From: Crocinitomicaceae bacterium
GTDB taxonomy: Bacteria; Bacteroidota; Bacteroidia; Flavobacteriales_D; Crocinitomicaceae
Direction: 5' to 3'
Length of the DNA stretch: 12,896 bases
Assembly: GCA_003512365.1 (NCBI GenBank)
Contig: DORI01000053.1
Span: 1-12,896 of the forward strand
Shown: positions 7,312 through 12,896 of the stretch, piece by piece
How positions within the stretch are numbered: position 1 is the stretch's first letter
Layout of the letters: the number at the start of each line of letters is the position of its first letter
The notes under the pieces: model-generated
The model's input: the letters and a program-made list of their open reading frames with translations, nothing else
Databases searched by the model: none
Told to the model about the DNA's origin: nothing
Made by a program: the position numbers and the translations under genes

Positions 7312-8346
7312 TTAACGTTTGATTTGAAAAGTACTCCAACGTAGGTCGGGGGCGTAGTAGTCTGTAGAGATAATTTGAGCGCCAGATCGTATGGCAGCAT
7401 TATAGGTTGAATAATCATTATTTCTTGATTGTAATGTGCCTGCATCCGAACGTGTGCGTACGATGCACGTTGAGGTTAATTGTTGAATTTTCTCTTCGTT
7501 TCCAACCGGATCATTCATTACAACAAATGCTGCATCAGGATCTTGGGGTGACGCATAATAAAACATGATTGGAGTAGTAGTTGCTGATTTGTACAGTGTT
7601 TCCTTTCCATCTAATATGAAAATGAATTTCCCAAGGCATTGATTCAACTCTGGCCAACCTGTTTCAGTAAGTCGCTCTTGAATAGTGGAAAAATCACCTT
7701 TTAAATCTGAAGGTGTAAAGATCATATTCGCAGGTAAAACACTCGTAATTTCTTTTTCCATCTCTAAAAAAGCTTTTTGATCGTAAGGCACACAAGGTTT
7801 AAAACCCAACCTTCTTAACATTTTGGATTCGTTTCCGGGACTAGTACTTTTTGGTTCTATGTTGACAAAAATGGGGTGGTGCGCTGGATTTTTTTCACTC
7901 CATGTGCGCAGTTCAATTAATGCATCTTTAAAAGTAAGGTAATGTGTTTCGTAATCTACATCCGCTATATGCAGCACTTTAAATCCCGGGGATTTCATTT
8001 TCGGGTCTCTCACGCGTTGTTTGAGGCCAAATAAGAAAAGGTTTAATTTTCGTTTTTTGTAATGACCACCAATTGGATCGTAATAGAGGTCTAGTTCGAT
8101 TCCTCTAATATTAAACGTATCAAACTGCTCAGGAAGGGTTTTATGGCCGTAATCCAGTTGTGTTGGGTCATTTGACGGACCAAGTTGTTTCTTAAATTTG
8201 GATAAAAATCGGATTACTTTTTTATGTGGAAGCTTCTTGTAACTGTTGTGAGAAGCCAATATTTTACTTTCATTCAAACGCAAGGATTGGGCTAAAACAC
8301 CTAGTGCTATTAAATTAAAACAAGTTAGAATTAGCCAGATTTTCAT
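7312..8346 (-). CDS. Secreted PI-PLC-C1-type (Ca2+-dependent) phosphoinositide phospholipase C
   Basis: Predicted exported phosphodiesterase of the PLC-like TIM-barrel superfamily, expected to cleave phosphatidylinositol or a related glycerophospholipid head group. The product is 344 aa with a signal peptide (hydrophobic core about residues 3-19, possible cleavage after VLAQ). Catalytic-site landmarks are present: His33 in ASHNSYK, the acidic pair in RGIELDLYYDP (Glu84, Asp86), a second His126 in VLHIADVDYETHYLTF, and Glu164 in FVNIEPK. A C-terminal barrel strand, AQIISTDYYAPD, is also typical. These match the bacterial PI-PLC-C1 family (by recall, not searched). It lacks a lipobox and a recognisable C-terminal sorting domain. 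It lies 101 bp upstream of sufA on the same strand; the suf promoter sits in between, so the two are probably independent. Confidence 0.85.
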   Translation of the reverse strand: MKIWLILTCFNLIALGVLAQSLRLNESKILASHNSYKKLPHKKVIRFLSKFKKQLGPSNDPTQLDYGHKTLPEQFDTFNIRGIELDLYYDPIGGHYKKRKLNLFLFGLKQRVRDPKMKSPGFKVLHIADVDYETHYLTFKDALIELRTWSEKNPAHHPIFVNIEPKSTSPGNESKMLRRLGFKPCVPYDQKAFLEMEKEITSVLPANMIFTPSDLKGDFSTIQERLTETGWPELNQCLGKFIFILDGKETLYKSATTTPIMFYYASPQDPDAAFVVMNDPVGNEEKIQQLTSTCIVRTRSDAGTLQSRNNDYSTYNAAIRSGAQIISTDYYAPDLRWSTFQIKR

Positions 8347-8495
8347 ATAATAAATATAAAAATATTAATTACAGGTTGTATTGAGGCGTAAATTAAAAAA
8401 GCCATTTTTTCAGACGACTCTATGTTAAAATTCTACTCTTCTTAGATGTCAAATAGGGTAGACTCCAAACCAATCTTTAGGATAATACCTGACTC

Positions 8496-8705
8496 ATGAA
8501 TCCGAACCTAAACCCCTTGTCAAATAGTGGTCTGGAATTAGTTTATGGTCAAGAAGTTTATTTTTTTATAAACCGTGATAAGCGAAAAAAAAGCTATTAT
8601 TCGTTGTTTAAGAACAATTCAAAAGAGGGTCAAATTGTGGAGATTGATGAGTTAATTAAACAGACGCACAAATTTACGGATCACAGAAAAATGTATACAG
8701 AATAA
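8496..8705 (+). CDS. Hypothetical 69-residue protein
   Basis: A short open frame with ATG at 8496 and TAA at 8703-8705. The product is polar and rich in Lys, Asn and Tyr, has no signal peptide or membrane helix, and reads like a small folded domain (ELVYGQEVYFFINRDKRKKSYY, then EIDELIKQTHKF). I do not recognise the family. It is divergent from the PI-PLC gene (149 bp gap) and convergent with the isomerase-like gene (21 bp gap). No clear promoter or Shine-Dalgarno site is seen. It could be a real small gene, a fragment, or chance; composition and placement in an otherwise empty gap favour a real or formerly real gene. Confidence 0.45.
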   Translation: MNPNLNPLSNSGLELVYGQEVYFFINRDKRKKSYYSLFKNNSKEGQIVEIDELIKQTHKFTDHRKMYTE

Positions 8706-8726
8706 ATCACATCAGTACTTTAGGTT

Positions 8727-8999
8727 TTAAAATTGTTTTATTAAACCATAGTATTCAACACTTTTTCTTAGTGGATATAAGGGAAGTTTCATCATCAATT
8801 CTATCACTTTTTCTTCATCTACACCCTTAAAAATTAGAACAGCACCATTTCGCCCTTGTCTTAAAAACAAGCTTTCTAAAATCCCTTCCTCTTTCCATTT
8901 TGCAACGACTTCTTGCTCGTGTTTTATTATTTCTTGAAAATTAGCTGGGATTTTCTCCATGTCTAATGTTAAGATTGCTTGTACTCTGTTTTGTTCCAT
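8727..8999 (-). CDS. Muconolactone delta-isomerase-like small protein (dimeric alpha+beta barrel)
   Basis: The product is 90 aa. The pattern is a beta strand (QAILTLD), a helix containing HEQEVVAKWKEEGILESLFLR, two strands (GAVLIFKG), a helix (EEKVIELMMKLPL) and a last strand (SVEYYGLIKQF). The Trp-x-x-x-Gly and the L-P-L-x-P near residues 71-75 are hallmarks of the muconolactone isomerase / ferredoxin-like dimeric barrel family. No aromatic-degradation genes lie nearby, so catechol-pathway function should not be assumed; many such stand-alone homologues have no known substrate. Single gene, convergent with the 69-codon frame. Confidence 0.7.
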   Translation of the reverse strand: MEQNRVQAILTLDMEKIPANFQEIIKHEQEVVAKWKEEGILESLFLRQGRNGAVLIFKGVDEEKVIELMMKLPLYPLRKSVEYYGLIKQF

Positions 9000-9024
9000 T
9001 TCTTTTGATTTGCAAGTAAAGCTA

Positions 9025-9093
9025 ATTGAATTATTTTACTTTTGAAAGTAGTATAATCAATGTAAAGTAGTAACACGCATTAAATAATTCAAT
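9025..9093. repeat. 12 bp inverted repeat enclosing two direct repeats
   Basis: ATTGAATTATTT at 9025-9036 and its exact complement AAATAATTCAAT at 9082-9093 flank 45 bases. Inside, AAAGTAGTA occurs twice (9045-9053 and 9064-9072), spaced 19 bp start to start. The arrangement resembles either a tiny mobile-element relic (MITE-like) or a regulatory site for the divergently placed isomerase-like gene. No target-site duplication is evident next to the ends. Confidence 0.55.
9037..9044 (+). promoter_or_regulatory. Candidate -7 box reading into the gene-free region
   Basis: TACTTTTG is an exact TAnnTTTG match just inside the left arm of the inverted repeat. The nearest upstream TTTG (9009-9012) is 24 bases away, slightly long for a -33 element. 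If active it would transcribe 9050 onward, where no gene is evident until 9600. Confidence 0.25.
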
Positions 9094-9154
9094 AGAATCA
9101 AGGCATTATGACACATAAAAATATCTGAAAAACCCAATTCATTGTGCGATGTGC

Positions 9155-9199
9155 TAAATACCCGCTCCGCTGGATTTGCAATCCTGTGAGCTGTATTTA
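9155..9199. repeat. REP-like imperfect hairpin with GGATT-TGC-AATCC core
   Basis: A 45-base hairpin with three stacked stems: TAAATAC/GTATTTA (9155-9161 with 9193-9199), GCTC/GAGC (9164-9167 with 9188-9191), and GGATT/AATCC (9172-9176 with 9180-9184) around loop TGC. Small asymmetric bulges separate the stems. A run rich in T follows on the plus strand (9209-9221). The shape, a GC core within AT-rich ends, is like bacterial REP units, which are often copied by Y1 transposases. It could also act as a bidirectional terminator, but the distance to the T-run is long. Confidence 0.55.
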
Positions 9200-9357
9200 A
9201 ATTTACACTTTTATTTTTTTTCAAGAAAATGTAATTAATCGTTTTGGCAATCTTTTAACTTCTAGAATACTTTCCATTTCTTGATAATTGGATGCAGGTG
9301 GACAGCACCTTCTTTGGAATTTTAACCCAGCCCTACTTTACAGGATTGTTGGATAAG

Positions 9358-9401
9358 CGAAGGATTAACTACGTTGCTGCTAACGCGGCACAAATCCTTC
9401 G
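9358..9401. repeat. Second REP-like hairpin
   Basis: CGAAGGATT at 9358-9366 pairs perfectly with AATCCTTCG at 9393-9401. Inside, CGTT (9372-9375) pairs with AACG (9382-9385). The stem again carries the GGATT/AATCC core seen in the hairpin at 9155-9199, which suggests that the two belong to one repeat family or are the two ends of one decayed element. Confidence 0.5.
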
Positions 9402-9462
9402 ATGCTAGGGCAACTATTAACAAAAAATAGTCTTGATAACGTTTTTTAGTTACCTTTAATTT

Positions 9463-9577
9463 ATGAAATGGCCATGCAAACAGTTTGAGGAACTGCGAAG
9501 TAAGTAACGAAGTTAACCACCTATGAAAATATCATGGTGATTCACTAAGTGGCCGTCTAAGACGGTCCATATGACCG
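9463..9577 (+). ncRNA. Structured leader or small RNA upstream of the secreted-protein gene
   Basis: Successive hairpins occur on the plus strand: CAGTT/AACTG at 9481-9495; CACC-ATGA/TCAT-GGTG at 9518-9539, with one bulged base; CCGTC/GACGG at 9553-9565; and CGGTC/GACCG at 9563-9577. The last two share bases 9563-9565 and are mutually exclusive, as in RNA switches. A GGCCA/TGGCC pairing (9470-9474 with 9550-9554) could enclose the first two. A near-consensus -7 box TACCTTTA at 9451-9458 would start the RNA near 9464, about 135 bases before the ATG at 9600. I do not recognise a known riboswitch class; this is a structural inference from eye-folding only. Confidence 0.35.
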
Positions 9578-9599
9578 AAAGAAAACAAAATATATACAG

Positions 9600-10067
9600 A
9601 TGAAAAAAGTATTATCCTACACATTATTGGCTTGCATGCTATTCATGCAGCACCTGTTTTTTGCGCAACAGAAATGGAAAAAGTTTAAGTCCAAAGACTT
9701 TGATTATTCCTTTGAATTACCGGGGAATTTTAACGAAAGCGCCATTGTGGCAGGTGGGACGATAGTGTATTACGTAGACACCAACATGGCAGATGTCTCC
9801 ATATTTGTAGAGTCGGGAAATAACGAAACACCTATCGACAGTTTATTTCTGCAGCACAAGGAGAATTATTCATTTATCAGTCGAGAATTTCTTCAAAAAG
9901 ACCACTTCATTATAAGTGGCGAAGAAAACTCATTTGGTAAATTTTACACCTACGAAAAATGTGTGTTCAAAAATGGATTCCCGAATACCTTGCGCATCTT
10001 TTATCCAGAAAAAAACAAGCGTTATATGGAAACGTTGATTCCTAAAATCGGAGCTTCGTTTAAGTAG
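9600..10067 (+). CDS. Small secreted protein of unknown function
   Basis: The product is 155 aa with a clear signal peptide: MKK, a hydrophobic core at residues 4-20, and likely cleavage near FFAQQ. The mature part begins WKKFKSKDFDYSFELPGNF. An F/Y-alternating strand followed by a Pro-Gly turn resembles the start of the PsbP/Mog1-like fold used by many exported bacterial proteins. The remainder continues with strands (GGTIVYYVDTN, ADVSIFVES) and a C-terminal MxTLIPKIGASFK helix that fits the same fold. No catalytic motif is visible, and I cannot name a family with certainty. It has no Shine-Dalgarno site. It ends 21 bp before the convergent DUF4476 gene. The 135 bases in front of it are unusually structured. 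Confidence 0.8.
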   Translation: MKKVLSYTLLACMLFMQHLFFAQQKWKKFKSKDFDYSFELPGNFNESAIVAGGTIVYYVDTNMADVSIFVESGNNETPIDSLFLQHKENYSFISREFLQKDHFIISGEENSFGKFYTYEKCVFKNGFPNTLRIFYPEKNKRYMETLIPKIGASFK

Positions 10068-10088
10068 AGCCTCAACCAGTAGATGAGA

Positions 10089-11546
10089 TTATTTTGTTGT
10101 TCTAACAAATTCGCGCCATTCCATTTTAGTGCTGTCGAAAGTGAACAAATTTAAGTGACCTTTTTCTGATAATTGTTTATCCAAGGTACGTACATATAGA
10201 AATTTGGCAATTTCAAATCTGTTCTCTTCAAAGGTTAGCGACTCAATAATTTTGTATGCTTGTTGGTGATATAAGCATTTTGTCATTAAGTCTTTCGTAA
10301 TAGTTTCCAGTTTGTCCTCTTCGAAAGTTTGTGATTTTAGGTCAGCTAAAAACCCATCAAAGTCACTCAATGTAGTATTACATGCTGTCGAACCGTTTGT
10401 ATTCACTGATGTCTGTAAATTGTTCTGTTGGTTTCCGCCAAATTGGTTCGAAGTATTCTGTTGCGAGCTGGAAGATGAATGAGAAATAACAGTTCCGTTT
10501 TGAATGGTGGTGCTTTGAGAACTTGAACTAGTTTGAGTTTCTGTTACGTTCACTTGCATGCTAACATTTCCCGGTATTGTATTTTGAGGAAGTCCCGAAG
10601 CATTAACGTTCATTTGCATGTTTACATTTCCATTTTGCGGTTTTGATGCTGAATTTTGTGAAGAAGAACCTGTTCCAGAGACCTGAACATTCATCCCAAC
10701 GTTTCCATTTTGCATGGCAGTATCTATACCGTTTCCTGTAACTTGAATGTTCATACCAATTGATTCAGACTCTTGTGTAGACGTTCCGTTAGCATTAGCG
10801 TTGAATTGCACATTCATGCCGACATTACCTGACGTGTTAGTTGTTCCCGATGCTCCGTTTGAGGAACCAGATATAACTTGCTGTGAAGGAGAACCGGATC
10901 CAGAAACTTGGATGTTCATACCAAGGTTTCCATTTTGCATGGCAGGATCTACACCGTTACCTGTAACTTGAATGTTCATGCCAACTGATTCAGACTCTTG
11001 AATAGCAGTTCCGTTTGCATTAGCATTGAATTGCACATTCATGCCCACATTGCCTGTTGTATTTGAGTTTACTCCAGTTGAAGTATTTGATGTGCCTAGC
11101 TGTTGTACCTGTTGCGAAGAAGTAACTTGTTGAGTCGTGTTGACATTTATGTTTTGTTGATTATTAACTGATTGCACCTGATTGTTTTCAGGCCGGAAAA
11201 CGATTGCTTCCTGTTGCACAACACCACTGGCAGGTACCATACTCACGAGTTGTAATTTTCCTTTACCTTTTTTAAAAACAACCTTAGTAGTGATGTCACT
11301 TGCTTCATCAAGAAAAAAGTTCTTGTCAATATCTGGAGTTTTGCCATCAGAAAAAATAAGTTTTACGGAGTAACCTCCATTTTTAATTCCTGATACAGCC
11401 ACATTTGTTTGAGGAGCATCATTTTGCTTAATGCCATTCATAATGAGGTAAAATGGCTGCCCACCATTGTTAAAAACGGAAAGGTTTGATTGGCCATATA
11501 CCGCAGAAAAAGAAAAAGCAACGACAAAAAGTAGTAATAATTTCAT
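10089..11546 (-). CDS. Secreted DUF4476 protein with Asn/Gln-rich GMNVQV repeats
   Basis: The product is 485 aa. The signal peptide covers residues 1-18 (cleavage near VYGQ). Residues 20-105 form a small beta-rich domain (NNGGQPFYLIMNGIKQN, GGYSVKLIF, KVVFKKGKGKLQLVSM). Residues 110-390 are of low complexity and rich in Asn, Gln, Ser, Thr and Gly. Within this are eight copies of a G-N-V-G-M-N-V-Q-V type strand, starting near residues 165, 187, 206, 240, 262, 281, 306 and 326. The C-terminal part (about 392-480: DFDGFLADLKSQTFEEDKLE, then FEENRFEIAKFLYVRTLD) matches DUF4476 by recall. Such proteins are exported in Bacteroidota; no function is established. No sorting domain follows DUF4476. A promoter box lies about 20 bases upstream of the ATG. 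Confidence 0.85.
   Translation of the reverse strand: MKLLLLFVVAFSFSAVYGQSNLSVFNNGGQPFYLIMNGIKQNDAPQTNVAVSGIKNGGYSVKLIFSDGKTPDIDKNFFLDEASDITTKVVFKKGKGKLQLVSMVPASGVVQQEAIVFRPENNQVQSVNNQQNINVNTTQQVTSSQQVQQLGTSNTSTGVNSNTTGNVGMNVQFNANANGTAIQESESVGMNIQVTGNGVDPAMQNGNLGMNIQVSGSGSPSQQVISGSSNGASGTTNTSGNVGMNVQFNANANGTSTQESESIGMNIQVTGNGIDTAMQNGNVGMNVQVSGTGSSSQNSASKPQNGNVNMQMNVNASGLPQNTIPGNVSMQVNVTETQTSSSSQSTTIQNGTVISHSSSSSQQNTSNQFGGNQQNNLQTSVNTNGSTACNTTLSDFDGFLADLKSQTFEEDKLETITKDLMTKCLYHQQAYKIIESLTFEENRFEIAKFLYVRTLDKQLSEKGHLNLFTFDSTKMEWREFVRTTK
10696..11056 (-). repeat. 225 bp-periodic internal duplication in the DUF4476 gene
   Basis: Bases 10696-10831 and 10921-11056 are two copies of a 136-base segment offset by exactly 225 bases (75 codons). 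By eye they differ at about 14 positions, close to 90% identity. Each encodes three GMN(V/I)Q(V/F) strands. Offset by a whole number of codons and with the frame kept, this is a recent in-frame duplication, a site where copy number may vary between strains. Confidence 0.85.
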
Positions 11547-11566
11547 AGTAGTTTAGGTTTTTTTTT

Positions 11567-11574
11567 CAAAGATA
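11567..11574 (-). promoter_or_regulatory. Candidate -7 box for the DUF4476 gene
   Basis: Minus-strand TATCTTTG, an exact TAnnTTTG match, ends 20 bases before the ATG at 11546 and is followed by a run of A. The -33 region is only weakly matched (a T-rich ATTTA), so strength is uncertain. It indicates that the gene is transcribed separately from the helicase-like gene upstream. Confidence 0.5.
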
Positions 11575-11621
11575 TGAAAAACTCAGAATTTTTAAATGCT
11601 TCCTTATTTCTTAATTTACGA

Positions 11622-12158
11622 TCAAACTTCCACCTCGCTTATCGGGGTAAAAAACTGTGTTTGGAAATCAAGAAGTCGTTCTTCTTCTGTATTCAGTGCG
11701 CTTATCAACACACGGCATTTTGGTAAGCTTTCTGCCAATCGAGTTAAATTTCCTTTCATTCCCAAACGCATCAACTGGTCAGCATCGAGAACAGCAAAGA
11801 ATTTAATTTTCCCCATGTTAAAGCCATTCTGAAAGTACAATTCCGTGCTGCGCTTTACGGTGCCAATAATGACCTCTGTACCGTCGAAAAGATCATTGCG
11901 TTGTTTAAGGATATTGCCCTTATCTGTGACTATATCAACGGTTAAATCCATGTCTTTGGCCAAATCTTTTAATTGTGCTTCTGTGGCTCGCACTTGGTCA
12001 TCGGAACTACACAAAATCAGCGCACGAGGAGAACCTTCCTCTGCTTGAGGAACAAAATGTGCTATTATTTCAGGAAGTTCAATTAAACAATCCTCTGATC
12101 GCCCGTTTACCATCACATGATGTCCAGCTTTCAGTAATTTGAGAAGTGATGTGCTCAT
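11622..12158 (-). CDS. Stand-alone degenerate DEAD-box helicase-like domain protein
   Basis: The product is 178 aa and follows the layout of the first RecA-like lobe of DEAD-box helicases, but the catalytic motifs are eroded. Where motif I (GxGKT) should be, it reads VNGRSEDCLIELP (residues 17-29), with no Lys. Motif Ia is ALILCSSDDQVRATEAQL (46-63), motif Ib IIGTVKRSTEL (97-107), motif II is LDADQ at 124-128 instead of DEAD, and motif III is SAL at 153-155 instead of SAT. The second lobe is absent, and the protein ends cleanly at a stop. ATP hydrolysis is unlikely; an RNA-binding or regulatory role is a guess. The start overlaps the mazG-type gene stop (ATGA), so the two are co-translated. 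It could be a remnant, but the frame is undamaged. Confidence 0.75.
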   Translation of the reverse strand: MSTSLLKLLKAGHHVMVNGRSEDCLIELPEIIAHFVPQAEEGSPRALILCSSDDQVRATEAQLKDLAKDMDLTVDIVTDKGNILKQRNDLFDGTEVIIGTVKRSTELYFQNGFNMGKIKFFAVLDADQLMRLGMKGNLTRLAESLPKCRVLISALNTEEERLLDFQTQFFTPISEVEV

Positions 12159-12496
12159 GGATTTAGTTTTGCATTGTTGAGGTGTCTCTGACCATCTCTT
12201 TTGATTTTTTTATCCAAATTCTTATGAAGAGCCTCTGTTAAGTTAATACCGGTTTGATTTGCAAGGCAAATAAGTACGAAAAACACATCCGCCAATTCAT
12301 CCGCCAACTCTTTTCCTTTGTCACTTTCCTTTTCACTTTGCTCGCCATAACGTCGTGCCATAATACGTGCAACTTCCCCTACCTCTTCCATCAATATCGC
12401 GGTATTGGTAAGTTCATTGAAATAGCGAACTCCAACAGTTTTTATCCATTGGTCTACAATTTCTTGTGCCTTTTGAATTGTTAAATTATCATTCAT
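12155..12496 (-). CDS. MazG-type nucleotide pyrophosphohydrolase
   Basis: The product is a 113 aa all-alpha protein of the MazG/dUTPase-like superfamily, single-domain type (RS21-C6/iMazG-like), which hydrolyses (d)NTPs to monophosphate and pyrophosphate, often for pool cleansing. The metal-binding pattern EExxE...ExxD is present: Glu37-Glu38-x-x-Glu41 (MEEVGEVARI), then Glu67-x-x-Asp70 (DELADVFFVL). A Lys-rich C-terminal segment, KNLDKKIKRDGQRH, is typical of the family. Its substrate cannot be read from sequence. Start ATG at 12496; a likely -7 box ends four bases before it. Its last codons overlap the pseudo-helicase start, so the pair forms an operon. Confidence 0.88.
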   Translation of the reverse strand: MNDNLTIQKAQEIVDQWIKTVGVRYFNELTNTAILMEEVGEVARIMARRYGEQSEKESDKGKELADELADVFFVLICLANQTGINLTEALHKNLDKKIKRDGQRHLNNAKLNP

Positions 12497-12500
12497 AGGT

Positions 12501-12508
12501 CAAATTTA
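12501..12508 (-). promoter_or_regulatory. Candidate -7 box for the mazG-type operon
   Basis: Minus-strand TAAATTTG, an exact TAnnTTTG match, ends four bases before the ATG at 12496, implying a leaderless or nearly leaderless message. No TTG at the usual -33 spacing. It lies in the 78 bp divergent gap shared with the aldehyde dehydrogenase gene. Confidence 0.4.
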
Positions 12509-12574
12509 CACAAGCAGCAGCACTTTCTAACGTCGATTGAATTTCTTTTACGAAATTTGTTTGATTCAAACCAC

Positions 12575-12896
12575 ATGGAAAAATTACAGAATTTTATCAA
12601 TGGAGCGTATTGTCCGCCCATTTCCGAAGAGTACTTTGACAATTATGAACCGGCAACCGGGGATGTATACAGTCTTATTCCAAATTCGAACAGCGAGGAT
12701 GTTTCCCTTGCCGTTGTTGCAGCTGAAGCAGCATTTCCTGTATGGAGTTCCATGTCGATAGAGGAACGCAGTAAAATTCTCGTTAAGTTGTCGGAAGGGA
12801 TAGAAAAAAGGATGGAAGAATTTATTGCTGCAGAGAGTCGCGACAACGGAAAACCCCTAGCGTTAGCTGCTCATGTCGACATTCCTAGGGCGGTTG
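12575..12896 (+). CDS. NAD(P)-dependent aldehyde dehydrogenase, N-terminal part only (cut by window edge)
   Basis: The frame is open from the ATG at 12575 to the right edge, 107 codons of an enzyme normally near 480. The N-terminal pattern FINGAYCPP, then YFDNYEPATGDVYSLIPNS, EDVSLAVVAAEAAFPVWSSMS, ERSKILVKLSEGIEKRMEEF, and AAESRDNGKPLALAAHVDIPRAV is the aldehyde dehydrogenase superfamily. The ESRDNGKP stretch with HVDIPRA is closest to the 2-aminomuconic / 2-hydroxymuconic semialdehyde dehydrogenase (ALDH8A1-like) group by recall. The catalytic Cys and Glu lie outside the window, so subclass and activity cannot be confirmed. Divergent from the mazG-type gene. A 6+6 bp dyad AATTTC-N6-GAAATT (12540-12557) lies just upstream of the ATG and could be a regulator site; no exact -7 box is seen. 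Confidence 0.88.
   Translation, partial: MEKLQNFINGAYCPPISEEYFDNYEPATGDVYSLIPNSNSEDVSLAVVAAEAAFPVWSSMSIEERSKILVKLSEGIEKRMEEFIAAESRDNGKPLALAAHVDIPRAV

Noticed and set aside
9064..9072. AAAGTAGTA copies as a CRISPR-like array
   Set aside because: Only two nine-base copies 19 bp apart, no spacer pattern and no cas genes.
9561..9582. Possible hammerhead ribozyme remnant near GACCGAAAG
   Set aside because: The conserved CTGATGA box and the required three-way stem arrangement are absent.
9000..9599. tRNA, tmRNA, RNase P or other standard RNA gene in the gene-free stretch
   Set aside because: No cloverleaf, CCA-type end or recognisable core motif of these RNAs was found on either strand by eye.
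10747..11373. Plus-strand frames opposite the DUF4476 gene
   Set aside because: Their composition is just the complement of the Asn/Gln/Gly repeats; the minus frame has a signal peptide and a known domain.
12254..12484. Plus-strand 76-codon frame opposite the mazG-type gene
   Set aside because: The minus frame carries the complete EExxE/ExxD MazG pattern; the plus frame is a shadow.

Overview
The window looks like chromosome from a member of the Bacteroidota, most likely a Flavobacteriales-type bacterium. Three things point there: AT-rich sequence, few Shine-Dalgarno sites, and several exact matches to the Bacteroidota -7 promoter box TAnnTTTG. The gene families also fit (PI-PLC-C1 phospholipase, DUF4476 protein, a sufA-B-C-D order without sufS). 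The genus cannot be fixed from the sequence alone. No tRNA, rRNA, CRISPR array or intact transposase gene was seen.

Left part (1-7285, all minus strand). A SUF iron-sulfur assembly operon, sufA-sufB-sufC-sufD, starts from a good promoter at 7255-7285 whose spacer holds a perfect 7+7 bp dyad. A compact palindromic repeat (5279-5400) sits between sufB and sufC. Directly behind sufD, 106 bp downstream, comes the elongation/cell-shape cluster mreC-mreD-mrdA (PBP2), tightly overlapping and leaving the window inside mrdA. Neither sufS/sufE nor mreB is found at this junction.

Middle (7312-10067). A secreted PI-PLC-C1-type phospholipase lies upstream of suf on the same strand. After it come a 69-codon hypothetical gene (+) and a small muconolactone-isomerase-like protein (-). 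A 600 bp stretch without a convincing gene (9000-9599) follows. It is rich in structure: a 12 bp inverted repeat around two direct repeats, two REP-like hairpins, and a run of hairpins directly in front of a small secreted protein gene (+), including two hairpins that cannot form together.

Right part (10089-12896). A secreted DUF4476 protein with eight Asn/Gln-rich GMNVQV-like repeats (-) is followed upstream by a two-gene operon (-): a MazG-type nucleotide pyrophosphohydrolase translationally coupled (ATGA overlap) to a stand-alone, catalytically eroded DEAD-box helicase-like domain. A divergent aldehyde dehydrogenase gene (+) runs off the right edge.

Most genes are housekeeping. The items I find most worth attention are the dyad in the suf promoter, the palindromic element splitting the suf operon, the structured leader at 9463-9599, and the pseudo-helicase coupled to MazG. 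I did not find a clear defence system or another self-evident new system.
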